This document shows positions 1 through 6,105 of a stretch of DNA of 10,744 bases, piece after piece. The DNA lies in assembly GCA_018897395.1 (NCBI GenBank), contig JAHIKV010000143.1, positions 1-10,744 of the forward strand, read 5' to 3'. The notes beneath the pieces are model-generated. The model was not told the origin of the DNA. It made no database searches and saw only the letters and a list, made by a program, of their open reading frames with translations. The stretch's first letter is position 1. Each line of letters begins with the position of its first letter. The DNA comes from Planctomycetota bacterium (lineage in GTDB: Bacteria > Planctomycetota > Planctomycetia > Pirellulales > Thermoguttaceae). The translations under genes were made by a program, and so were the position numbers.

Positions 1-13
1 AAAATCATTCTGT

Positions 14-19
14 CATAAT
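14..19 (+). promoter_or_regulatory. Possible -10 box before queC
   Basis: CATAAT matches the sigma70 -10 consensus at five of six positions. Transcription would start near position 26, after the upstream ATG at 22 and before the ATG at 52. The -35 element would lie outside the window, so this rests on one hexamer. No preQ1-type riboswitch was recognised in the short leader. Confidence 0.3.
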
Positions 20-51
20 ATATGGTTTGCGGACAGGGGGATTTGACGGAT

Positions 52-780
52 ATGACTGCCACGGCCAACCGTGACGAGAAAAAGCCCGCGGTTGTACTTC
101 TATCGGGTGGGCTGGATTCGGCCACAACCGCCGCCATTGCCCTACAACAGGGGTTCACGCTGTACGCATTGTCGGTCGATTACGGCCAGCGGCACCGGTT
201 CGAGCTTTCCGCCGCCCGGCGAGTCGCCCAAGCTCTGGGCGTTCGGGGGTATATGGTTCTCTCGGTCGATCTGGCCCGGCTCGGCGGCAGCGCACTGACG
301 GACGACATCGCGGTGCCCAAGGACCGCCGGTTCGACCGGATGGCCGGTGAGATACCCGTTACTTACGTGCCGGCGCGGAACACGGTGCTACTCTCTCTGG
401 CGTTGGCCCACGCCGAGGTGATCGGCGCGGCCGACATTTTTGTCGGCGTCAATGCCGTCGACTACAGCGGATATCCCGACTGCCGGCCGGAATACATCGC
501 CGCGTTCGCCGCACTGGCCAATTTGGCGACCAAGGCGGGCGTCGAGGGCCGCTTGAAGTTCAACGTCCACGCGCCGTTGATTAATATGACCAAGGGAGAG
601 ATCATCCGCCGCGGCGTAGAACTAGGCGTCGATTACAGTCTGACCCATTCCTGCTACGACCCCGATCCGAGCGGCATTGCCTGCGGGCGTTGCGATGCCT
701 GTCGGCTGCGCCTGCGAGGGTTCGCCGAGGCGGGACTAGAAGACCCTTTGGAATATGAGGGATTGGGGATTAGGGATTAG
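52..780 (+). CDS. queC: QueC, 7-cyano-7-deazaguanine (preQ0) synthase
   Basis: QueC converts 7-carboxy-7-deazaguanine to preQ0 using ATP and ammonia, in the cytoplasm, on the way to queuosine. From the 52 start the protein has 242 residues. The N-terminal PP-loop LLSGGLDSAT binds ATP, YGQRHRFEL follows, and VPARNTVLLSLALAHAE is typical of the family. The C-terminal zinc site is visible as CYDPDPSGIACGRCDACR, with four cysteines. I prefer ATG 52 to the in-frame ATG 22, because a purine-rich AGGGGG lies 11 nt before 52 and a possible -10 box makes 22 fall upstream of the transcript start. The family core ends near DPLEY; the last seven residues and the stop codon are written by a heptamer array that begins at 761. 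The queE gene follows 182 bp later on the same strand and acts one step earlier in the pathway. Confidence 0.95.
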   Translation: MTATANRDEKKPAVVLLSGGLDSATTAAIALQQGFTLYALSVDYGQRHRFELSAARRVAQALGVRGYMVLSVDLARLGGSALTDDIAVPKDRRFDRMAGEIPVTYVPARNTVLLSLALAHAEVIGAADIFVGVNAVDYSGYPDCRPEYIAAFAALANLATKAGVEGRLKFNVHAPLINMTKGEIIRRGVELGVDYSLTHSCYDPDPSGIACGRCDACRLRLRGFAEAGLEDPLEYEGLGIRD

Positions 781-802
781 GGATTGGAGGTTCGGGGTTG
801 GG
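761..802 (+). repeat. Heptamer array A (GATTAGG type), overlapping the queC 3' end
   Basis: Six degenerate units of period 7 run in register: GATTGGG, GATTAGG, GATTAGG, GATTGGA, GGTTCGG, GGTTGGG. The first three units encode the last residues of QueC and its TAG stop. The array is the reverse complement type of the arrays at 912-954 and 3272-3299. Its own downstream units are more degenerate, as expected of an old array decaying at one edge. Confidence 0.85.
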
Positions 803-911
803 GGAGCATGGGAGATTTGTTACATGCGACTTAACTTCCGCACGTTTTCGTTTGTTCACAAAAGTAAAATCGGACAAAGGACAAAGGCTTTGTGCAAAAT
901 CATCTAGCTTG
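803..911. other. Gap between heptamer arrays, queC-queE
   Basis: No gene is visible. There are two direct copies of GGACAAA (874-887 region), again a 7-nt period, running into a small palindrome ACAAAGGCTTTGT. TAAAAT at 865-870 could serve as a -10 box for queE, but I see no good -35 partner. Confidence 0.4.
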
Positions 912-954
912 CTAATCCCCAATCCCTAATCCCTAATCCCTAATCCCTAATCCC
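912..954 (+). repeat. Heptamer array B (CTAATCC type), directly before queE
   Basis: Six units of period 7: CTAATCC, CCAATCC, then four perfect CTAATCC. The array ends nine bases before the queE start codon, so it occupies the leader where a Shine-Dalgarno would lie. It is inverted relative to array A at 761-802, so the two could pair across a loop of about 110 nt. Its first 21 bases are identical to the first 21 bases of the array at 3272-3299. Confidence 0.9.
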
Positions 955-962
955 TTTGTAAG

Positions 963-1739
963 ATGCGCATTGCCGAGATATTCCGATCGATTCAAGGCGA
1001 AGGGCGCCTGACCGGCGTCGATAGCGTCTTTATCCGCACCAGCGGCTGCAACCTCCGCTGCCGCTACTGCGACACCCCCTACGCCTCGTGGTCGCCCGAG
1101 GGCGAAGACCTCTCCGCGTCCGAAATCCAGGAAAAGGTGTCAGAACTATTTTTTCCTTCGGTTGCGGCGGATGCGGTGGAAATAAATAGTTCCGACACCT
1201 TTTCAGAGGAGGCGGCGGAAAAAAATAGTTCTGACACCTTTTTCGCACACGTCGTGCTGACCGGCGGCGAGCCGATGCTCTTCGCCGAGTTGATCCCGCT
1301 GACGGCCGCGCTCCGCGAGCGGGAGTATCACATTACGATCGAGACCGCCGGAACGCTCTATCTGCCGGTCGCCTGCGACCTGATGTCGATCAGCCCAAAA
1401 CTTTCCAACTCGACTCCGCCGCCGGAGCTTGATCCGCATTGGACGTGGCGGCACACGCTCAATCGGCACGCGCCGGAGGTGATCCGCCGGCTGTTGGCGG
1501 AGTACGACTGCCAACTGAAGTTCGTCGTCGATTGCCCCGACGATTGCCGTGAGGTCGAGGAGTATCTGGCGGAGTTTCCCGAGGTCGAGCGTCGCCGGGT
1601 AATGCTCATGCCGCAGGGCGTCGAGGCGGAGGTTCTGACGGAAAAGGCCGTTTGGTTGGAACCCTACTGCGCCGACCACGGTTTCACGTTCTGTCCGCGC
1701 CGTCAGATCGAATGGTTCGGTGCTCAACGGGGGACGTAG
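963..1739 (+). CDS. queE: QueE, 7-carboxy-7-deazaguanine synthase with a repeat-encoded insertion
   Basis: QueE is a radical SAM enzyme that converts 6-carboxytetrahydropterin to 7-carboxy-7-deazaguanine. The N-terminus MRIAEIFRSIQGEGRLTG is typical. The cluster motif CNLRCRYC (C29, C33, C36, CX3CX2C) binds the 4Fe-4S cluster, and VVLTGGEP (about 97-104) carries the SAM-binding GGEP. HITIETAGTLYLP, SISPKLSNS and QLKFVVD also match the family. The protein is 258 residues, longer than the roughly 210-230 I expect. The surplus lies at residues 57-94, between the cluster loop and GGEP, and is encoded by three copies of a repeat (1132-1244). The frame is open throughout and both flanks are conserved, so the enzyme may still work. 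Only a weak GTAAG precedes the ATG, because a heptamer array fills the leader. It is probably co-regulated with queC. Confidence 0.93.
   Translation: MRIAEIFRSIQGEGRLTGVDSVFIRTSGCNLRCRYCDTPYASWSPEGEDLSASEIQEKVSELFFPSVAADAVEINSSDTFSEEAAEKNSSDTFFAHVVLTGGEPMLFAELIPLTAALREREYHITIETAGTLYLPVACDLMSISPKLSNSTPPPELDPHWTWRHTLNRHAPEVIRRLLAEYDCQLKFVVDCPDDCREVEEYLAEFPEVERRRVMLMPQGVEAEVLTEKAVWLEPYCADHGFTFCPRRQIEWFGAQRGT
1132..1244 (+). repeat. Three copies of an A/T-rich inverted element inserted in queE
   Basis: Copy 1 (1132-1156, core GGTGTCAGAACTATTTTTTCC) faces right. Copies 2 (1178-1204, core AATAGTTCCGACACC) and 3 (1217-1244, core AATAGTTCTGACACC) face the other way. Copy 1 is a near-perfect reverse complement of copy 3 (24-25 bp, one extra A in copy 3). 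Copies 2 and 3 are direct repeats with a 39-nt, 13-codon period, so the frame is kept and NSSDTF appears twice in the protein. Base composition is much richer in A/T than the flanking gene. The layout suggests a small non-autonomous repeat, but no transposase is present. Confidence 0.85.
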
Positions 1740-1759
1740 CGGTTGGCTCCGATTTCCTC

Positions 1760-1790
1760 GTTGGGGTGGCAGTTCAACTGCCACCCCAAC
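1760..1790. terminator. Palindrome between convergent queE and MFS gene
   Basis: A perfect 15-bp inverted repeat (GTTGGGGTGGCAGTT and its complement) around a single central C at 1775. It lies 20 bp after the queE stop and about 80 bp from the minus-strand MFS stop, so it could terminate in both directions. There is no clear T-run on either side. It may equally be a dispersed REP-like palindrome; the position is the only argument for termination. Confidence 0.5.
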
Positions 1791-1840
1791 CACGGAGTTT
1801 TTGCGAAACCGCAAGCGGCTTGGACACCACATTCCAGCTT

Positions 1841-1882
1841 CTTCACTCTTCACTCTTCACTCTTCACTCTTCACTCTTCCCT
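1841..1882. repeat. Heptamer array C (CTTCACT type) at the MFS 3' end
   Basis: Five perfect copies of CTTCACT followed by CTTCCCT, period exactly 7. On the minus strand this reads AGTGAAG. The MFS stop codon (complement of 1871-1873) and its last Glu codons lie inside the array, so the present C-terminus was set by the repeat. Confidence 0.9.
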
Positions 1883-3193
1883 CTCCGCGGCCTGCCGCCG
1901 GCCTTCGGCGACATTGATCCGGGCCAGCAGCGCTGCACCGAGGATGAAAAAGATCAGCAGACTAACGGCGGCCAGCCTCGCTTGGCCGGTGAGATAGATG
2001 ATCAGGCCGAACTGCACGGGTCCGAACACGCTGGCGGCCTTGCCCGAGAGGTTGAAGAAGCCGAAGAACTCGGCGGCGTGCCGGGGCGGAGTCATGGTGC
2101 CCATCATTGCGCGGCTTACCGACTGGGTTCCGCCCATCACCAGCGCCAACACCACGCCCATGATCCAGAACGACGTTTTATCGTTTATCAGCGCGGCGGC
2201 CACCAGCAAACCCGACCACACGGCCAAACACGCCAGCAAGACTGGTTTCTGGCCCAAGCGGTCGGAGAGCCAGCCGACCAGCAGCGCGCCGGGCAAGGCG
2301 ATCAACTGGATCATCAGCACGAGCAGAAACAGTTCATCGATCGAAAACTGCAAGTCCTTATTGGCCAGGGTAGTAGCCTGGGTAATCACCGTCTGCATGC
2401 CGTCGTTGTAGAAGAGGAAGGCCAGCAGGAACAGGACCAGGACCGGATAGCGGCGGACATTGGCCAGCGTGCGGCCGACCTCGCCGAACGCTTTTTGCAC
2501 GGCGCGCGGAAGCGGATCGCGCTTCTCCGGCCGAGGGCCCCGATCACGGAGAATCCAAACGGCCGGCAGGCTGAACAGTCCCCACCAAAGCCCCAGCAGC
2601 AGGATGCACACGCGGTGCAGGTCCGTATCGTTTCCCAGTCCGATATGTTGACCGTATCTGAAGAGCAGCCAGGCCACGACCAGCGGGACCGATCCGCCGG
2701 CGTACCCGAGCGCGTAGCCCAAGGCGGATACTCGATTGATTGAGCGTTCGTCGGTGATTTCCAGCAGAAACCCGTTGTAGGGGACCAGCGAGAGTTCAAA
2801 GCAGACGCCCATCAGGATGAAAGCCGTCATGACGAGCCAGGCTTGGTCGTGAGGGATCAGGGCCATTGCCACGGCGGCGGCCGCGCCGCAGAAGGCGGTG
2901 CCGGCCAACCAGCGGCGTTTGCTACGGTTGGCGTCGGCCACCGCGCCGATGATCGGCGAGAGAATCGCGGCCAACAGCATTGCCCCGCCGATCCCCCAAG
3001 CGAACGCCACCGGTCCCGATCTGCCGGGCAACACGATCTCCTGGATATAGTGCAGCACGACGGTGATCAACAGCGTGGAGTACGCGCTGTTGGCCCAGTC
3101 GTACATCGCCCAGGCGAGCACTTCGCGGCGGGGATGGGGGACGGGGGACGGGGGGCGTGGGATGGGAATATTGTCCTGCACGTGCTTCGACAC
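1871..3193 (-). CDS. MFS transporter, UMF1 / Atg22-like family
   Basis: A 440-residue inner-membrane carrier. The signature WAMYDWANSAYSTL near residue 28-41 is the hallmark of the UMF1 (Atg22-like) MFS family. About twelve hydrophobic segments follow, among them GIGGAMLLAAILSPIIGAVA, the loop DANRSKRRW typical of the MFS cytosolic 2-3 loop, LVLFLLAFLFYNDGMQT and GWLSDRLGQKP, the matching loop of the second half. Fungal Atg22 exports amino acids from the vacuole; the substrate in bacteria is unknown. The start is a GTG with GGAGGA seven bases upstream. Residues 9-22, rich in Pro and Arg, are encoded by a heptamer array and lie before the conserved domain. The last residues and stop come from another array. 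It is the last gene of the minus-strand set and converges on queE. Confidence 0.88.
   Translation of the reverse strand: MSKHVQDNIPIPRPPSPVPHPRREVLAWAMYDWANSAYSTLLITVVLHYIQEIVLPGRSGPVAFAWGIGGAMLLAAILSPIIGAVADANRSKRRWLAGTAFCGAAAAVAMALIPHDQAWLVMTAFILMGVCFELSLVPYNGFLLEITDERSINRVSALGYALGYAGGSVPLVVAWLLFRYGQHIGLGNDTDLHRVCILLLGLWWGLFSLPAVWILRDRGPRPEKRDPLPRAVQKAFGEVGRTLANVRRYPVLVLFLLAFLFYNDGMQTVITQATTLANKDLQFSIDELFLLVLMIQLIALPGALLVGWLSDRLGQKPVLLACLAVWSGLLVAAALINDKTSFWIMGVVLALVMGGTQSVSRAMMGTMTPPRHAAEFFGFFNLSGKAASVFGPVQFGLIIYLTGQARLAAVSLLIFFILGAALLARINVAEGRRQAAEREE
3130..3167. repeat. Heptamer array D (GGGGACG type) inside the MFS N-terminal coding
   Basis: Five units in register: GGGGATG, GGGGACG, GGGGACG, GGGGGCG, TGGGATG, then GGA. 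It encodes MFS residues 9-22 on the minus strand (IPIPRPPSPVPHPR), a Pro-rich cytosolic stretch ahead of the first membrane segment. The array is G-rich on the plus strand with runs of four or five G, so it could also form quadruplex-like structure on the non-template side. Confidence 0.8.
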
Positions 3194-3271
3194 TTGTCCA
3201 TCCTCCGCCGTCTCGCGCCGCGTGGACGCGGCGGCTAAACGCTTCTCCCAAGATCACGGTCCCAGGACGTT

Positions 3272-3299
3272 ACTAATCCCCAATCCCTAATCCCCAATC
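3272..3299 (+). repeat. Heptamer array E (CTAATCC type) after the DUF1080 gene
   Basis: Four units: CTAATCC, CCAATCC, CTAATCC, CCAATCC. The array lies seven bases past the minus-strand DUF1080 stop codon (3307-3309), inside the 113-bp gap before the MFS gene. Its first 21 bases are identical to the start of the array at 912-954, more than 2 kb away, which argues for copying between sites and not independent slippage. Confidence 0.85.
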
Positions 3300-3306
3300 C
3301 CTTGCC

Positions 3307-3972
3307 CTACGGCAACTCCTTGATCCGCACGTTGCGGAAGGCCACCGGGTCGCCGTGGCTGAGCCAGCCGATGTAACCCTTGGCGTTGTGCAGGCCGGGA
3401 TGCAGCCAGCCGTCCACCATCTTGTCGATCTTGCTCAGATCGGCCTCAAGGATCACGGTCCCGTTCAGCGTGACCTTGACGCGGCTGCCGTCGGCGAGGA
3501 TTTCCTGCTGGTTCCACTGTCCGGCGGGCTTGAGAAACCCGCGTTTGGCCGGCACGACGCCGTAGATCGAACCGTGAAACTGATAGGGCTGGAGGTCCTT
3601 GTACTTTGGGTGTCCGTTGTCGAGGATTTGGATTTCCATGCCGACTTGGGAGGGCCATCCTTTCAAGGGGGTGCGGATGCCGACGCCGTTATTGCCGCCC
3701 GGCGGCAGCTTGAACTCGAAACGCAGGATGAAGTTGGCGTACTGCTTGGCGGTGTAGAGATTTGCGTTGTGCTTGCACTTGCACACCATCGTGCCGTTCT
3801 CGACGGTGTATCCCTTCACCGCACCCTGCCAGCCGTCGAGAGTCTTGCCGTCGAAGAGGCTGACGAATCCTTCCCTGGCTTCTTCCTGCGAGAGGCCCGC
3901 GGGTGGGGCGTCATCGGCCAGGACCGGAACAGTACAGAACACAAGCAACACAGCGACGCAAATTCGAGGCAT
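3307..3972 (-). CDS. Secreted DUF1080 protein (3-keto-disaccharide hydrolase family)
   Basis: A 221-residue protein with a Sec signal peptide: MPRICVAVLLVFCTVPVLA, cut before DDAPP. The mature part is a single DUF1080 domain with a concanavalin-like fold: FVSLFDGKTLDGWQG at the start, then FEFKLPPGGNNGVGIRTP, GMEIQILDNG and a C-terminal AFRNVRIKELP. Family members studied hydrolyse 3-keto-glycosides or bind sugars, and planctomycetes carry many paralogues. Which sugar is used here cannot be told. The ATG has GGGAG seven bases upstream. The gene begins 18 bp after the HicB-like gene on the same strand, so they could be co-transcribed, though a functional link is not evident. Confidence 0.92.
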   Translation of the reverse strand: MPRICVAVLLVFCTVPVLADDAPPAGLSQEEAREGFVSLFDGKTLDGWQGAVKGYTVENGTMVCKCKHNANLYTAKQYANFILRFEFKLPPGGNNGVGIRTPLKGWPSQVGMEIQILDNGHPKYKDLQPYQFHGSIYGVVPAKRGFLKPAGQWNQQEILADGSRVKVTLNGTVILEADLSKIDKMVDGWLHPGLHNAKGYIGWLSHGDPVAFRNVRIKELP

Positions 3973-3990
3973 GATATGACTCCCACAGGG

Positions 3991-4155
3991 CTATTTGATT
4001 TTCGAGTCTTCCAGTAAAAGCTGAACGGCCTTGGCGAGATTCTTCAAACAAGCGGCCTTGGTTCTCCCTTGACCATTGGCGCCGGGCACCTCGGGACAGT
4101 AAGCGATAAACCACTTGCCGTCCCGCTCGACAATCGCGGTAAACTCGTTGTGCAT
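3991..4155 (-). CDS. HicB-like small protein, 54 aa
   Basis: This short ORF reads MHNEFTAIVERDGKWFIAYC, continues with PEVPGANGQGRTKAACLKNL and ends AKAVQLLLEDSKIK. The pattern of a strand ending in W-F/Y-x-A-x-C/x-P-E-x-P-G, then Q-G-x-T-x-x-A and a helix of the type NLxxAVxLLLED, is that of HicB-type antitoxin domains (the RNase H-like partial fold). It is at the short end for the family and has no C-terminal DNA-binding region. GGAGAA lies five bases before the ATG. No HicA toxin is next to it; its neighbour 29 bp upstream is a DUF2283 protein. It could be an orphan antitoxin, a remnant, or half of a pair with DUF2283. The family call is made by eye. Confidence 0.75.
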   Translation of the reverse strand: MHNEFTAIVERDGKWFIAYCPEVPGANGQGRTKAACLKNLAKAVQLLLEDSKIK

Positions 4156-4184
4156 GGTAAGTTCTCCACTTCTGTTGCGATACC

Positions 4185-4391
4185 TTACGCCGAAACCGGA
4201 CGCTCGACGGGCAGCACCTTGGCCAGATCAAGATGCGTGGAAGCGTCGAGAATTTCAATGCCCACGATCTTGTCGTTCTCGCCTACATCTAAAACGACAT
4301 CGTCCGAAACGCGCTTGTTGACAACTTCATGCCGACGATCATCGAACCGCAAGGAAAGCAGGTCGGCAACAGTATCGTAGAAGATTATCAT
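4185..4391 (-). CDS. DUF2283 domain protein, 68 aa
   Basis: The protein starts MIIFYDTVADLLSLRFDD and contains VVLDVGENDKIVGIEILDAS. The Y-D-x-x-x-D-x-L-x-x-R start and the D-x-D/G-x-x-x-x-I-V-G-I-E-I-L-x-A-S motif are those of DUF2283, a small domain of unknown function often found near toxin-antitoxin-like genes. I chose the ATG at 4391 because the domain normally begins there; a GTG at 4433 that overlaps the thiC stop as GTGA is in frame and would add 14 residues and couple translation to thiC. The Shine-Dalgarno before ATG 4391 is poor (GGTAGG about 15 bases away), which keeps the GTG alternative open. The HicB-like gene follows. Confidence 0.8.
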   Translation of the reverse strand: MIIFYDTVADLLSLRFDDRRHEVVNKRVSDDVVLDVGENDKIVGIEILDASTHLDLAKVLPVERPVSA

Positions 4392-4429
4392 CCGTATATC
4401 GTAACACCTACCGCCCAGGCTGTAAACGT

Positions 4430-5737
4430 TCACCCATCCGCCTTCCCCCGCGTCATTGCCCGCAATTCCGCGGTAGTCTTCATCGAACAAAACTTCGGGC
4501 CGCACATGCTGCAATAGTGCGATTTCTTGTGGTCCTGCTCGGGCAGCGATTCGTCGTGCATCCGCCGGGCGGCCTCGGGATCGAGCGAGAGGCGGAACTG
4601 CTCAGCCCAGTCGAACTCGAACCGGGCACGGCTGAGCGCGTCGTCGCGCCGGCGGGCACCGACGCGATGCCGCGCCAAATCGGCCGCGTGGGCCGCAATC
4701 TTGTAAGCGATCACCCCTTGGCGAACGTCATCGAGATTTGGCAGCCCCAGATGCTCCTTGGGCGTGACGTAGCAGAGCATCGCCGCGCCGTACCAGGCCG
4801 CCATCGCCGCCCCGATCGCGCTGGTGATGTGGTCGTAGCCGGGGGCAATGTCGGTCACGATCGGCCCGAGCACGTAGAACGGCGCCTCGTCGCACCACTC
4901 TTGCTGCAACCGCACGTTCCGCTCGATCTGGTCCATCGGGATGTGGCCCGGCCCTTCGATCATCACCTGGCAGTTCCGCTCTCGGGCGCGGCGGCCAAGC
5001 TCGCCCATCACTTTCAGCTCGGCGAATTGCGCCTCGTCGCTGGCGTCGGCGATCGACCCCGGCCGCAACCCGTCGCCGATGCTCCAGGTCACGTCGTACT
5101 CGTGCATGATCTCGCACAACTCGTCGAAGTGGGTATAGAACGGGTTCTCCCGGCCGTGGACGGCCATCCACTTGGCAACCAGCGAACCGCCGCGGCTGAC
5201 GATGCCGGTCAACCGCCGCTCGCACAACGGCAGGTGCTCGCGAAGCAACGCCGCGTGGATCGTCATGTAATCGACCCCCTGCCGGGCCTGCTGTTGGACC
5301 ACGTCGAGAAAATCACGCGGCCGCATGTCCGCGATCTCGTCGAGCTGCTCGGCCACCTGGTAGATCGGCACCGTGCCGACCGGCACGTCGGCGGCCTCGA
5401 TGATCCGGCTCCGCACGGCGTCTATCTGTTCGCCGGTCGAGAGGTCCATCACGGTGTCGGCCCCGTGGCGGACCGCCGTGAAGAGCTTTTCCAACTCGCA
5501 CCCCGGATCGCTGGAAACGGCCGACTTGCCGATGTTCGCGTTGATCTTAGTCCTCGCGGCCACCCCGATGCCGACGGGCTTTAGCCCCTTCTCTAGGTGG
5601 GCTTTACTGGCCGGAATCACCATCCGCCCCTCGGCCACCTCCCGGCGAACCACTTCTGGATCGATCTGCTCGTCGCGGGCGACCGCCTCCATTTCGGGCG
5701 TGACGTGTCCTGACCTGGCGATCTCGATCTGAGTCAT
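4430..5737 (-). CDS. thiC: ThiC, phosphomethylpyrimidine synthase
   Basis: ThiC is a radical SAM enzyme that rearranges 5-aminoimidazole ribotide to HMP phosphate for thiamine synthesis. The 435 residues match the short form of the family. Visible signatures are NANIGKSAVSSD, HGADTVMDLSTG, PVGTVPIYQV, RGGSLVAKWM, EGPGHIPMDQIERN, GPIVTDIAPGYDHITSAIGA and TPKEHLGLPN. The C-terminal cluster motif CSMCGPKFC (C409, C412, C417, CX2CX4C) binds the catalytic 4Fe-4S cluster. GAGG lies a few bases before the ATG. Only 50 bp separate it from the upstream toxin gene, and no TPP riboswitch fits there, so its control is either from the toxin-antitoxin promoter or from a promoter inside mazF. No other thiamine gene is in the window. 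Confidence 0.97.
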   Translation of the reverse strand: MTQIEIARSGHVTPEMEAVARDEQIDPEVVRREVAEGRMVIPASKAHLEKGLKPVGIGVAARTKINANIGKSAVSSDPGCELEKLFTAVRHGADTVMDLSTGEQIDAVRSRIIEAADVPVGTVPIYQVAEQLDEIADMRPRDFLDVVQQQARQGVDYMTIHAALLREHLPLCERRLTGIVSRGGSLVAKWMAVHGRENPFYTHFDELCEIMHEYDVTWSIGDGLRPGSIADASDEAQFAELKVMGELGRRARERNCQVMIEGPGHIPMDQIERNVRLQQEWCDEAPFYVLGPIVTDIAPGYDHITSAIGAAMAAWYGAAMLCYVTPKEHLGLPNLDDVRQGVIAYKIAAHAADLARHRVGARRRDDALSRARFEFDWAEQFRLSLDPEAARRMHDESLPEQDHKKSHYCSMCGPKFCSMKTTAELRAMTRGKADG

Positions 5738-5787
5738 TTTTCAACCTCGATGTGCGTATCCAAAGAGTCCACGGTTCAAATGCGATT

Positions 5788-6105
5788 TTATCTTCCCAGC
5801 CCCAAGGCGAAAACAACGGCGTCGGAAACCTCCCGCATCTTGGAGGCGGACAAGGTTGTCACCAATGCGCCCAGACGATTTTTCGACACCGTTTGAAGAT
5901 GGTCGCAGTTGACCGCGCAGTCCTGCAACATTCCATCTTCTTTGTCGAGCCGGACCTCGGAAGGAATATCGCGGATCGTACTTGTGATGGGAGCCACCGT
6001 TACTTCGCCAAGGTACTCCAGAATCGCGTCCCGGGTCAGGAGCAAGACGGGCCGCTTCTTGTCGGGCGGCGAAAACTTGTACCAGCGGACCTCGCCCCGC
6101 TTCAT
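5788..6105 (-). CDS. mazF: MazF/PemK-type toxin endoribonuclease
   Basis: A 105-residue protein of the MazF/PemK/CcdB fold, ribosome-independent mRNA interferases. It begins MKRGEVRWYKFSPPDKKRPV, with the family's RGEVW-like start and the RPVLLLTRD strand; VTVAPITSTIRDIPSEVRLD is the second conserved block, and CDHLQTVSKNRLG the third. The catalytic Arg and Ser/Thr of the family have candidates in RPVLLLT and ITST. Its start codon overlaps the stop of the antitoxin gene by four bases (6102-6105), the translational coupling usual for such pairs. Cut specificity cannot be read from sequence. It is followed by thiC 50 bp downstream. Confidence 0.93.
   Translation of the reverse strand: MKRGEVRWYKFSPPDKKRPVLLLTRDAILEYLGEVTVAPITSTIRDIPSEVRLDKEDGMLQDCAVNCDHLQTVSKNRLGALVTTLSASKMREVSDAVVFALGLGR

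Noticed and set aside
1..51. preQ1 riboswitch before queC
   Set aside because: No C-rich pseudoknot pattern is visible in the 51 bases available; a longer leader outside the window cannot be excluded.
912..954. Telomere-like sequence
   Set aside because: CTAATCC resembles some telomeric heptamers, but the arrays are short, internal and of several sequences, so a chromosome end is not implied.
761..954. CRISPR array
   Set aside because: Units are directly joined heptamers without spacers, and no cas gene is present.
1132..1244. Intein or frameshift in queE
   Set aside because: The extra segment is far too short for an intein, lacks its terminal residues, and the frame is open on both sides.
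1652..2743. A 363-codon open frame on the plus strand
   Set aside because: It overlaps the end of queE and runs opposite the MFS gene; the product is a Gln/His-rich low-complexity chain with no domain.
4517..5584. A 355-codon open frame on the plus strand
   Set aside because: It lies exactly opposite thiC, whose motifs are complete; the plus-strand product is rich in His, Arg and Asp with no recognisable family, as expected of an antisense shadow in GC-rich DNA.
5738..5787. TPP riboswitch before thiC
   Set aside because: The gap is too short and lacks the CTGAGA and related conserved blocks on the minus strand.
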